From contig JAHRHY010000003.1 of NCBI GenBank assembly GCA_019671135.1, positions 1,612,001 through 1,676,000 on the forward strand: a stretch of 64,000 nt of DNA, in the 5' to 3' direction. Position 1 is the first letter of the stretch. Each line of letters opens with the position of its first letter. The notes under the pieces are model-generated. The model ran no database searches. It worked only from the letters and a program-made list of their open reading frames with translations, and was not told the origin of the DNA. Positions 26,776-37,999 of this stretch are shown here, piece by piece. Source of the DNA: Linnemannia hyalina. Taxonomy: Eukaryota; Mortierellomycota; Mortierellomycetes; Mortierellales; Mortierellaceae. Position numbers and translations under genes: made by a program.

Positions 26776-27630
26776 GAGGAAGGGACAATGAGGAGTTGAA
26801 TGAAGGGAAAGAGGAAAGAGTGGAGAGAGGAGAGTGGAGAGTGGAGAGTGGAGAGTGTGAGAAAAGAAAGGAAAAGAAAGGAAGAGAGGAACGGGGATCG
26901 ATGGGTGTGAGCTAAGTAAGGTTGATAAGCAATTGGCTCTGCTGGGACAGGGGACAAGGGGACAAGGGACGCCAATTTAGACGCTGGAAAACTAGAAACG
27001 CCATCTTTGCCTGATTTGGCGCCGTTATTTTCTTTGTCTCCCACTTTTGATGTATGCCGTGGGTACGCACAAGAGTACAGGGTGCAACAGAGAGAAACGA
27101 ACCTAACAAAGTCAAAGGCGTGCTTTGACTCTAATGCTTCATGTTTACCCGACTCACCAGCACTTTGAGGGAGACAACAAACCCAGGGAACAAACATTCG
27201 CTTGTCGTATCTAGAACCAACAATCATGACGCTCTAATGCTTACCTCCCATCTATTCATGTTCTCTTTTACGCCCTGAAAACCAAAAACCTCTTCCAAGA
27301 GAGAGTGTTCATTTCCACCTTTTCTTCCCCTAACATAAGAACCTTACTATCAGCGCATGACTACCCTACATTAGAAGTCTCCGACCTGCGCCGTGTCCGG
27401 CAGCTCATTCGTTCGTGAGTGTAGTAAAATGATCACCAACAAGAATCCATGCATGCATTCACCCCATGGTAGTAACAAATGTGGTCGCGGTGGTGTTGCA
27501 GCTTTCTAGCTCTTTGTCTATGTTTTAATAGATCTTTTGGGTGGATGTTTGGCGTAAAAAAAACGAGTAAAAAAATTGAACAAAAAACGACTTCTCCTCC
27601 ACTCTTTTCTCCTTCCAATCTGCTAATGGC
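26776..27630. other. Intergenic between M20 amidohydrolase and SDR genes
   Basis: The gap holds the promoter side of the amidohydrolase gene. It includes a GTGGAGA heptamer array (about 26822-26857) and a repeated GGGGACAAG motif near 26945-26965. The part near 27400-27630 is probably the 3' UTR of the SDR gene. No convincing coding sequence. Confidence 0.5.
26822..26857. repeat. Heptamer tandem repeat GTGGAGA
   Basis: About four to five head-to-tail copies of a 7-bp unit lie just upstream of the amidohydrolase start codon, inside its probable 5' leader. Confidence 0.8.
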
Positions 27631-30487
27631 TTAGTCCCGTGGCCAGATGCCCAAGTCCTGGAAGTCGACGATGATCTCGCGCAAGCTCTCCTCTGTCAAT
27701 TTGGGGTGGTCGTACACGAATCCTGTCGTTGTGCAGATCTTGGTTCCGTTGAGCGAGACGGCGTTATTGTAGAGCAACTCCTGGTCCAGGTAAGGCGTCA
27801 ATGGCGACGTCTTGATCGAGTGCGCCTTCAAAATATCTGACCAAGGTGCCAAGTGCATCTCGTTAATGTCCTCCGTTGCTCCCTCCATGTTCATCTATTT
27901 TGTTACCATAATCGGAAGTTGAGAGTATGGTCAGTGACTGACGTTTGTTGATAATAGAGACTGTATCTTCAAAGAATGTTGAGGAGAGAAAATAATATCA
28001 CTGAAAAAGTACCTTGGCCAATTGAGAGATGATCTTGCCCTGGAACCCAGTCTCGATACCAAAGATGGCGCGGATATGTGCGTTGACGGCCTCCTGGTCA
28101 GTGTCGTTCTCGTCTGCGAGGTTGAAGACATAGGTGCCCGTCTTGTCGTTGTTGACGTACCAGTTGGCAGTGTGCCAAACAGCCTTGGCAACATCGAGTA
28201 CATGAACAGTGTTGATGCGCAAATCCTTTGTCCACAAGAACTCCATCTTCTGGTTCAAGTGCTGGTACACACGACCGCAGATCAATCTAGGGGCTGTGAG
28301 AGTGATTGTATGACGAAAGGGTGCAATTGTTAATACCATCGATTGAATATGGAAATGTCGGAGTGCACATTGTCTATCAATTAAAATGGTCCTTACTGAG
28401 TCCTCCCATGGCTCCGATACCGTAGACGACAGCGGGGCGAAGAATAATTAAGTTCAGTCTGTACATGCATCAAATGGAGATAAAAAAACGTGGTCAGTGG
28501 AGAAACGGATACCATGCGGACAGATGACTGAAGTGGCATCATGTGCAGATCCTCTTCCGCCCTCTTCCTCCTTCCTGGCGCTGATAATGCAGCTCTTCCT
28601 ATTTCTCCGCTGCAAATATAACCCGTCGATCGATCGGTCGCATTCCTGTCTGTCTCGTAGCGGTAATGGTCCAGGTCAGTCATACAAGCCCCATTGTCCG
28701 CTCTTTCTCCTCTGATTGCAAATTTCTCCTGAAAAGAACTCCGACTTACCCAGCCATGTCCTGCAACTCGGTGTCGACCTTCAGTTTGTACTGGGCCATC
28801 ACGTTCCATGGCTTGGTCTTGGAGTCCTCCTTGCTTGCACTCTAGATATCAGGAAGGGAATGTACCAGAAGTCAGAAAACACGTTACGGTCCAATAAACC
28901 CCGTCTCTGCAATCTTTGAGTGTTTCCCGATAACCAAGTTTGTGCTGCAAACAAAAGAGAAAGAATGGCCACTTACGCCGTCGGCTTCGTAGATATCGCC
29001 TGTGGAGAACTGGACAAACACCTTTGTGTTCCTCCTGACCGCCTCCTGGGCACAGTTGATTGACAGTCTGTAAATACGCTCCTCATAGATCTATTGCAAT
29101 AAACCACAGGCAATAGAAAGTCAGGTTAGTGAATTGATCGGTGGGGCCTCCTCTTGGGAAGAGTGTGAAAGAAAGCATGAATGGTGTTTCTCGTGGTTTC
29201 CTTTCAAACACGCGCTTCTTCTTTTCTTTATCGCTCTTGATGGTGCCGAGGAAGAAAAAAAGGTTTATCCTTGTTCAAGTCCAGTCCTATGATCATGGCT
29301 GCTACCACTGACGCTCCCTGTCTGCCTTTCCCCTTGGCCTGGGCAGGTCGACTCGCCCTGTCCGAATGTTCTGCATTACCTTTTTTTCTGGTTATCGTAT
29401 TGGCTGTTGCTTCGTTGCCTGTGTTCCCGGTTGCTTATGAACCTAGTTTTTTTTCCTCCTTCGGGTCTAAACCCCCGCTTTGCTTTGCTTTGCTGCAACG
29501 ACATGCCCCTTCTCTCCCAATGGATGTCTCTGAGGGGATGTCTGATTGGCTCACAACTCACCCAGTCAACCGAAACGGAAAAAAAGCCTATCATTTGCTC
29601 ACTCTCATGCAGCATAATGGAAAGAAAAAACGCTCTTTTTCCCGCGGACAGAAGAAACCACCATTCCCCCCCCCTCCTTTCCTCTCTCTTCGTTCTCACG
29701 CAACGGTCGAAAAAAAGGAAAATGAAATAAGCGACATGGGGTCGCATGCTTTCCCCCTTCTACCTTGCACACTTCCCATTCCCACACCTTTTTGTACACA
29801 CTCCCATCCACATCCCAGGTCCTTCACCATAGAACAGAGCAAGGTGAGCATGTCATATGTAGTTTGTTTTGTTTTTGTCATTTTACCTCCTTTGGCTGAG
29901 AGAACTTTGTCTCGGCAGCAAAGTTGACGACATAGTCAAAGGTTGAGCCATCGGGACGCTCGAACGCCTTCGTAATCGATGCTATTATATTGCAAGTAAA
30001 AAAAAATACACTTGGTTAATATACCATTGCGTTTCCACATCCATCGATACTATGTCCCGTCTTCATTGGCGTTTCATTTTTTCTTCCTTGTTGTTTTCAT
30101 CGCCGATTTCCAACCAAAAACTAGGACGAGCACTTCATTGGTCGAGAGTGTACGATAGAAGGAAAACAAGAGAGACGATACCAAACAGCTTTCTAGCAGA
30201 ACACGTAGCGCTACATCACGCTCTTTCCGCCTTCTTCAAAAACAAAAACGGCGTCTCTTTTTTTTTTCGTTTTTTGTTATTTTACCTGGGCTGGAAAGGT
30301 TGGCCTGCATGAACTCAACCTGGTCAAAGGCAGCAGTGCAGCGCTTGTTGAGGTATGCGGTCTGGGGGAGGACCTTGTCGACGACCCTGATCGATGAGGC
30401 GAGATCGTGCTCGATCAGGTAGGCGACAAACTTTCGGCCGATGAAGCCGACTCCACCGAGGACGAGGACTGTGGGTTTTGGGGTCAT
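27631..30487 (-). CDS. Atypical extended short-chain dehydrogenase/epimerase-like protein, 7 exons
   Basis: Rossmann-fold protein of the NAD-dependent epimerase/dehydratase superfamily. Exons are 30487-30286, 29981-29887, 29090-28977, 28841-28750, 28458-28397, 28293-28013 and 27894-27631, giving 369 aa. The dinucleotide-binding GxxGxxG is at residues 11-17 (GGVGFIG). FDYVVNFAAETKFSQ and VFVQFSTGDIYEA fit beta-strands 4 and 5 of extended SDRs. At the catalytic position the family expects YxxxK; here the aligned residues are MAQYK (152-156), so Lys156 is kept and the catalytic Tyr is Met. LIILRPAVVYGIGAMGG follows, as in epimerases. The loss suggests a binding or altered catalytic role, unless Tyr155 substitutes. 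Intron 2 (29091-29886) is 796 nt and is pyrimidine-rich. I do not recognise a named orthologue. Confidence 0.88.
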
Positions 30488-32050
30488 GGTGATGGTATTA
30501 GGGGATATTAAGGGGGGTAGTGATGGGGATGAAGTGGATGAGCGTACAAGTGTGTAAGTATGAGTGTGTGTGTGTCTGTAAGAGTGAGGAATGAGAGTGA
30601 GTGAGGAGGTAAAGATTAGTGCTAGTGGTATCGGGAACTGTTGTGGAGGGAGAGAGGGGAAGACAGGAGAGGAGCAGAAGAAGGAAGGAAAGAAGGAAAG
30701 ACAAAGAAGAAAAAGGGGAGGAAAAGAAGAAGAATAAAAAGAGCAGAGAGTGCAAGGGTGCGAAAGAAAAAGGGGATGAAGGAGGTCGTGAGTGAGTGCG
30801 TGCGTGAGTGAGCGAGTGCATGAGTGAGTGGGAAGGGTGAGACAGAGACATTCAGGTACCATCAGCACCATTCAATCACTCACTTCAGTCAGTGGTCAAG
30901 TCAGACAGACAAAAAGTCAGACTGATAGGCACCATCCATCACCCACATCACCCACACACAGAAATATCCACGTTTTTTTGAGGCCTCCTCCCCCAAACAC
31001 AAACACATACGCCTTATGCTCTCCTCTCACAAGACAAGAAAAAAAAGAATCCTGTACACACAAGCCTACCTGTTGGACAAAAAAAATGGGACAAAAATCA
31101 TCATCCCATCCTCCAGCTTCCTCTACCTCTTGTCGCACATGTCGGGATGCTTTCCTGCAAATGAATGCATGGATGGTTATGTCGAACAAACAAATCACCT
31201 ACCCGAACCTTCATATTGTTGTCGTCTCGATCGGGGGAAAAAAAATATTCTTCAAACAACAAACATCATCATCATAGCCATCATCATACTCGGCGGCATC
31301 CAATCCATCCATGCATCCATGCATGCACATATACCCTGGATTGGTTTTTCTTCTCCCGCATATCCAATATTCTTACAACTTTACTCCTGCCCAAGTCAGC
31401 CAGCAAAGCAAAACAAAGCCAGCATCCAGCCTGACCCCTTTCTTTTTATTGCTCCTAAGCAACCCTGCTCCTTTCTGTCAATCTTCCCAATCTCCCAAAC
31501 TCAACACTGTTTCCCTTTTTCTTTCTTACCGCTCTTCCCCATCCCCCTCAAATATCCAACACATGGCAACTTTTCTATTCCCAGCCAGAAAACACACATA
31601 TAATCCAAAGAAGATGAATCTCCGGAAGTTGGTGAGCACTTTCTTTTCTATCCACTGTTCTATTAGGTCTCCCCCCCCTCTTCTTCTTCCTCGCCTCACA
31701 ACCCCTCCACTCAATGAACCCGGATAGACCACATTTGCACTGCCTTTCAGCATTATGACGGAAGAGAGGGTGAAGGGACAAGGCAACGGGAGGCAGGGGC
31801 ACCGCGTCCAATTTTGCTTTGCTCATGAAAAGAACATATACTTCTTTGACATACAATTGATACTGAACAAAGTTGTTTTTGGTTTGTTTTTTTCAACACG
31901 CGACGGTTATTGCTTACTTTATCTTCGTCATACGTATTGGGAAGGGAGGGTTTAAGTGAGTGGGGTCGAAAGGAGAAGAGAAAGTGAGACGTACAAAAAA
32001 AATACTGTGTTGGTAGAATGAGGAAGAAACTAAATACCCAATAACTAATA
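30488..32050. other. Intergenic, 1.6 kb, no gene recognised
   Basis: Lies between the SDR start codon and the TLC-protein stop codon, both minus strand. It begins with a purine-rich stretch (GAAGGAAGGAAAG near 30670-30720) and a GTGAGTGA-type repeat near 30785-30830, probably the SDR 5' leader. The remainder has short CCATCCATGCAT-like repeats near 31290-31330. Frames are low complexity and lack believable splice structure. Confidence 0.5.
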
Positions 32051-33593
32051 CTATTTCTTACTTTTCTGAATACGCAGCTGGATCGTCTTTCCTTCAGATC
32101 CCATGGACGAGGACGTAGAAGTACCAATTGCCACCTTCTCTTTTGCCTGCCTCTGCTTCTGCTTCTGCTCCAGAGCAGCAGCCTTCTTGGCCCGATGCGC
32201 ACGCCGCCGCACGCCCATATAGTACTTCCAGATCCAAAACACATGCAGACACAACGACCCCGCAAAGAGCTCTGCAGACCCCGAGGGTGTTGGGTAATTG
32301 AACAGAATCTCCTGGAGTATCAGTGCATGTCCAATGATCCTCGCCAGGACGAACGTGAGGGGGAACCAGAAAGAGCGTGCGCTCTCCAGGTGCGGGAACA
32401 TGTTGCTTATTGCCAGGAAAACCGTCGATACTATAGAAATTCGTTTCATCGAGGGTTGAAAGAAAAAGGGGTATAAGGTAAGTAATGAAGCGTTCACTTT
32501 AGAGATTGCCGTGTATTTTTTAAAGGGTGAACAAACAAATGTAGAGTTTGCACATTATAGCGTACATGGTGTAGTAAGAAAAAAAAAGGTCTCTTTTCGT
32601 TTGTACCATCCAATTTCGCAATACCACACCACCACAAATCTCATCCTGCACACGGCCAAACCACCCAAAAAAAAAAAAAAAGAAAAAAAAAAAAGCACCC
32701 AACTTACCCTCAAGGGGTCCACCGCAGATGGAAAAGATCCAGAGGTGGTTCACCATCGCCAGTCGCCAGGCCAGTAAGATATACACAATATGATGGACCC
32801 ACCCGGACAGCGGGTCGACATGATCCGGGTAATGAATAAAGCCCAGAATCAGATCTCCTAGAGCGTACCCCACAAAGTACGCGACCGCGACCGCGCCAAA
32901 GACAGACTCCTGTGGGAAGTTCTCGAGTGAGTACAATAGACGCGTGCCTCCGCCGAGGTATGATGATAATGCTTGTGGGTTGAAGAGTTGGGTTGGTTTG
33001 AGGGGCGCGAGTGAGAAGATAGGGAGTGAAACCATCCATTGTAGGGCTGCGCCACCGAGCCGAAGAACACCCTCTGCATTTGAGAGGGTCTTGAGGATCA
33101 GAGACAGGGACAGGGAAGAGGGCACCTCGGTGGGGGAGAACGCGTAAGCAGGGAGCTGTTGGACCCAGCTCAAGAACTGGGGTGCCCAGACCGTAAACAC
33201 AGTCGCGCTCTCTGGATCAGCCATACCCAACGAGATCGCGTCCAGCCCAAGTCGCTCATAAATAGTCAAGCGGACGTATCCGAACTGGAGTAAGGACGGG
33301 ATCAAGAACCCAACGGAGCAGAAGAAGCTCAGAGTCCAGCCCAGTCGACGACGTTCTTTCCCAAAGATGGGGAATATCGCCCAGGTTGTGTAGAAGAGGA
33401 CGAATTGGAGGAGGAAAAAGATGGCGGTCGCCTGGAAGAATAGGATATTGATGGGGCTCTTTTCCATTCCGAGGATAGTTTCGTATGGAGTTGTTGGTGT
33501 TATTACTGCTGATCCTTCTTTGGCGAGTTTGGAGAGGGTCTCCATGACCTGAAGAGGCGCTTGGGTCGTTGCGGGATCCTGAAGGCGATCCAT
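32051..33593 (-). CDS. TLC-domain (TRAM/LAG1/CLN8) multipass membrane protein, 2 exons
   Basis: Exons 33593-32708 and 32430-32051 encode 421 aa. Hydrophobic segments begin at about residue 50 (FFQATAIFFLLQFVLFYTTW), with several more to residue 380, as in TLC proteins with 5-8 helices. The TLC core is recognisable: VAYFVGYALGDLILGFIHYP, then GWVHHIVYILLAWR and, across the splice, PLEVSTVFLAISNM. The paired His and the E-x-S-T step are family signatures. The C-terminal tail is basic and Gln/Lys-rich (AHRAKKAAALEQKQKQRQ) and is probably cytosolic. TLC proteins include ceramide synthases and lipid-sensing or plasmalogen-linked proteins. The ceramide-synthase Lag1 motif (HHxxxD-type) is not evident, so I leave the function open. 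The 277-nt intron contains long A/T runs near its 5' end. Confidence 0.88.
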
Positions 33594-36263
33594 CGTGAAC
33601 GGCTGGGGTGGGTCGGGAGTGAATGGAGGAGGAAATGTCGAGCCGGGGTGTGGAAAAGGTTGAAGGAAAGAGATGTTGGATGGAAAAAGGAAGGAGACTT
33701 AAAGCGCAGAAAGAGAAAACGAAGAGCAAGGAGCACAAAAAGAAAGTAAACGGTGACGACAACTAACACGGAGTCAACTACAGAAAAATAGGAGCGAAAA
33801 AAAGTAAGGATGGACAAGGATGAATGAAGGGATGAAGCTCTGGTCCACTTTTACAATGGACAGCATGTCGGTCCGATAGTTCGGAGGATTGGTCCTAATT
33901 GCTGTTACTCCCACTAAGTGTAGCAAAGGAGAGTCGCAAATGCAATGTGTCCTTTATTGATACGCGAGGAATGTTGTTGCCGATGGCAAGGATGTCTGTG
34001 TCACAAAAGAAGGGAGACAGATTAATCCGCGGGCCAGATACAAATAATGGATTGTACTGTACACGTACACACAGGATTTCACATCTAACAGAACATGCAA
34101 TGGTAGACCATGATGCTGCTTGTCTAATTTTCTAGCATCTAGCGCTGGCAACTCTGGCTCTAAACTCGATTCATTCGTTCGCCATTAGAAAAGCGAAACA
34201 TCATGATATTGCGATGCATGTAAAGACTGAACGCCATATCTAAATCGAGGATGTACCAATACGACACACATGGGAGGTGGAGATTGAACGCCACATGGCG
34301 GCTCGTACCACATCTGAGTGGGAAAATATGTTGTGGAAGGTGGAGAACGAAAGGCAAAGAGAGAAAACTGCGGGCAAAGAAATAACAAACAAAAATAACC
34401 AGATGGGCTGCCGAGGACGGAAAAATAATAACCAAGGAAGAAAAGGACCAGAGTGGGATGGAAAGCCAGGGGGTTTCTCTCTCCTTGAAACCATGCAGCC
34501 AAATACTCATTGATACGTAAAAAATGGTGACATTAGAGAAGGGGAAACACGACGTTTAACTCTTGACGGCAGGCATGATCGCTCTTTTTTGCTATCCCTG
34601 TCGTCAACTTGCATGCATTGTCACGGTATCAATAGTGCCAACAATAAATGGCAAAGGGGCAATGGCAGGTCTGATTGGTTCCTGAATGTAGGGCAATGCT
34701 CACGTTCAAGCATGCAGGTGGTGGAAAATGAATGAAAAGAAATGAAAAATGGCTAACTTCAGATCCGTAGTGCATGAAGGAGTGACAAAAAAACAATGAC
34801 CGAAAATACTGACGAGAGCCACATTCTCACTCTTTCATCTCGTCTTCATCAGTCACCGCACACGGATTTCAAAATAAGTCTTTCTGCACTCAGTCGAAAA
34901 GGTCAAATGAAAAAAGAAAAAAGAAAAAAAAATGTGGTGAGCACCCCCTTCATCAACTTCATCATTCATTTCGTCAATCCGGTTCTCCCTGTTCCATCCT
35001 ATCCATCGTACCATGCCCTAAAATTGGGGGATGTGACCAAGAAAAAGAAGGGTAGTCAGTTCCTCAATTCACCCGCATGATTGCTTACTATCGTCCAGAT
35101 CCCTTCTGTCTCCATCCTCGTCTCCACCTTGCAGGAAAAGATTGCGTCTTTGAGTCACCAAACCAATGGTTATGCTCCAACAGGCATCTCGACACATGCA
35201 CGTCGCGGTCATGGATAAAGATCTTTTTCATTTGAAAAAAAGGATACACATGGAAGGTGAAGATCATCTTGTTTAAATGAACATGTCGAACACAACATGC
35301 ATCCAAATCGATTATGTAAGTGCCACTTCAAGTAGAAAATGTGTTTAGCACATTGGGGATAGAATACCATGGAGGACTGAACAGATTCTAGACCCCTCTT
35401 TTTTTCCTTCCATCCTTCCTTTCTTACCGTTCTGTGTAATGTTGTACCATGCTCTGTTTGTTTGTGTGTTGGCACTTTATATATCGATCTCTCAAAACTC
35501 CAAGACATTGTTTTTGTTGCTGCTCATTGCTCACTTCCCCTACCTCTCAGTTTTGGGGATAACGGAATAGACAAATGGACTCCTGTTGACCAGCCCCTCC
35601 TCTCTCACTCGCTCATAATTCCACCTCAAAACTTTGTCTCTCAATACCCGCTCAAAAGGCTATGCGGCGCCGCCCTTGTTTTTAGTTTTGCGGGAAAGAA
35701 GAGACAGCAGTGTATCTCGGGTCTTTTTTTTCCACGTTTTTTTATGTCTTGTCTTGATCATTCCCCATTCCCCTGAGCTCAAAATATGTTCTAAAAAGAA
35801 TAACCAAAAAAAAATAAAGAGCCTCCAACTGGGTGAGTAACCGAACGAGTTGTATATATGAGTAAAATGAAGGATGGGGATGTTGCTGCTGTGGAAGTGA
35901 ATCTATTTTTTGTAGGGGTTTGGTCAATAGCATAGCCCATCTCGGCTCGGCGCCAAGCTTGGAAAAAAAAAAAAAAAAAAAAACCTGACAGAAATGATGA
36001 CACAGACAAATGAAGAGGACCGTAGTATGATTAGTGTATTAAGAAGGATGGGCTAGAAGCTAATCGAAGAAGAGTAGACTAAAAAGCAGGGTAATAGGTG
36101 GGGATCGATAATATGTTTGTTTGATATTGTTGACTGGCTCGCGTTTTTTCTTTTCTCTCGTTCATTTTGCGATGCCCTGCTTATGCTTGTGAGCAGCAAG
36201 AAAAAGACATTGAGCAAAAAACAACATAAGAAAAATATGAAATAGAGGAAGGCTGTTGATGGT
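33594..36263. other. Gene-poor intergenic region, 2.7 kb
   Basis: No frame with family character was found on either strand between the TLC gene start and the thioredoxin-like gene stop. The region is AT-rich, with homopolymer runs (A run at about 35963-35983) and CTTTTCTT-type tracts. A short stretch near 35135-35215 on plus looks exon-like after a CAG acceptor, but it has no partner exon that I could identify. Confidence 0.5.
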
Positions 36264-37173
36264 TCAGAGTAATGCTGTTACCAATCCCTCAAGTTCTGCG
36301 CTGTTTCCTGTGGATTCCCGTGGCTCGCCATTAACATAAGCTGTGTAACGGATGGTGGTCGTCGGGAGTACCTCGATCTTTCCTCCAAACTCATAGAACT
36401 CTGCGTAATTGACCAGGACAAAAGGGATAGTCGTGATGTTGCCCTTCTCCAGTGCCCTGGCACAAACGTGCATCTTGTGTTCTGCAATCTTGCCCCAACT
36501 GTTGTGTCATGTTCATGTGTCGTGTTTCGATTGTTGATGTTATGGTTAAATGAAAAACGCGCAGGTGGTTGTTGATGGTGAGTGGAGTAGAGGTGGTGAC
36601 AACAACACAGGAGAAACAACAAAGACCGCAAGGAGATGGAGAGAGATAGAGGAAGAACGAAGAAGGTTTGGTTAGTCGTCGAGGATAGAAAATCTCCATG
36701 ACATGGACAAAGGAAGTGGGCGTTTTTCATTCAATGACAAAAGCCAAATGAACACCAAAAGGAGGATACAAACGTATACAAAAAGTAAACAGAAAAGTAA
36801 AAAAAAAAAAAAAGCCGCGGCATTCGATTCAGTCAATTGGGTGTCCCGACTCTTCGACTCTTCTTGAATCGTTGAAAAATTACAGCCGCGCACAGCAAAC
36901 TAAAAAAAAAAATGCTCCGCCTTTGCCCTTTCATCTATGTTTTACATTACAACACTTTCCCTCCATGTTTTGTTGCAATTGTTGTGATGCGCAGTGTGGT
37001 AGTGGCGGCGGCGGGAAAGAAACAAAAAAATGAACCATTGGATATGAAAGTGACACTTACGGCATGGCGTAGCTGTAGTACAGCACAATGGCGCGATTGA
37101 ATTGGGAGAGGATGCCGTCGAGCTCCTCCTGGGACTTGCAGTTGACGATGATTTTCGAAGGTTGTGGGGTCAT
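36264..37173 (-). CDS. Thioredoxin-fold protein lacking the CxxC motif, 2 exons
   Basis: Exons 37173-37061 and 36498-36264, joined in phase, encode 115 aa, the length of a single thioredoxin domain. The order fits Trx: N-terminal SKIIVNCKSQEELDGILSQF, the strand IVLYYSYAM, the active-site position MPWGK where thioredoxins have CGPCK, a helix (KIAEHKMHVCARALEKG), the strand IPFVLVNYAEF, the cis-Pro region VLPTTTIRYTAYVNGE, and the C-terminal helix. Both redox cysteines are absent; the only Cys residues are near positions 12 and 50. It should therefore not act as a dithiol oxidoreductase. A scaffold or binding role, as for other redox-inactive Trx-fold proteins, is inference. No signal peptide is seen. 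The 562-nt intron is long relative to the coding sequence. Confidence 0.82.
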
Positions 37174-37650
37174 CTTGTATGAACGAAAAAGGGAAGAAAG
37201 TAAACTTGATTTTGGATCTTCAGGGACGAGATGGAAGGACCGAAGATGCGTGAAATGAAAAAGAGCGGGAAGGTGTGTAACGTTCGGACGGACGGGATAG
37301 ATTGGACTGAGGAGAGAGAAGAACCACGATAACGGCAGACAGGCGGACGGACAGGGTAGTAGGGACAGGGGTTATGAGTGAGAGTTTTCTTGTGTTTTGC
37401 TTTTATATTGAAGAGGGGTATTGAATTATGCAGAACGAAACAGAAAGGGGAGAATTAAGATGAATAAGATGCGAAGGAGAGGAAGTGGGCAGGGTTTGAA
37501 GATAGCGAAGAACAGAGAGCGAAAAGAGAAAGAGAGTGCGAATGCGGGTGGATGGGTGAATAAGGGGGGGTGAGAGGGTGAGAGGGTATTTGTGTTTGTG
37601 ATTGTGTATGCGAGTGAGAGAGGGGATATGAGAGTGAAAGAATGAATGAA

Positions 37651-37679
37651 AGAGAGTGAGAGAGAGAGAGAGAGAGAGA
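37651..37679. repeat. (GA)n microsatellite
   Basis: A short run of GA dinucleotides upstream of the thioredoxin-like gene, within a purine-rich leader. Confidence 0.85.
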
Positions 37680-37966
37680 TAGATGAAATGAAAAATGAAG
37701 AGAGAGAGGTGAAATAAAAAAAAGAGATGAGATCTTTCTTCTTTTATATGTGGCCCTTTAGTTGGACTTTATACTTCTTTGTTGGCCTGTTGGATTGCTT
37801 GTTCGCCCATGGGTGAACAATTGCATTCAAATGGACGATGTATGGTGCGTGAGTGCTTTAAGTCAATCCATGGCTGTGTAATAGTTTTACACTGTCTCCA
37901 TGTCCCCATTGTCGAAAATGCTCATCCAGCAAAACATATCATCGCGCTCACTCCTTTTTCTTTCCG

Positions 37967-37999
37967 TTTTTCTTTTTCTTTTCTTTTCTTTTCTTTTCA
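37967..37999. repeat. (TTTTC)n pentamer repeat
   Basis: Five or more consecutive TTTTC units in an otherwise pyrimidine-rich stretch with no gene. Confidence 0.85.

Noticed and set aside
26643..27227. 194-aa minus-strand ORF upstream of the M20 amidohydrolase
   Set aside because: It overlaps the supported first exon (26775-26656) in another frame and consists largely of Ser/Leu low complexity.
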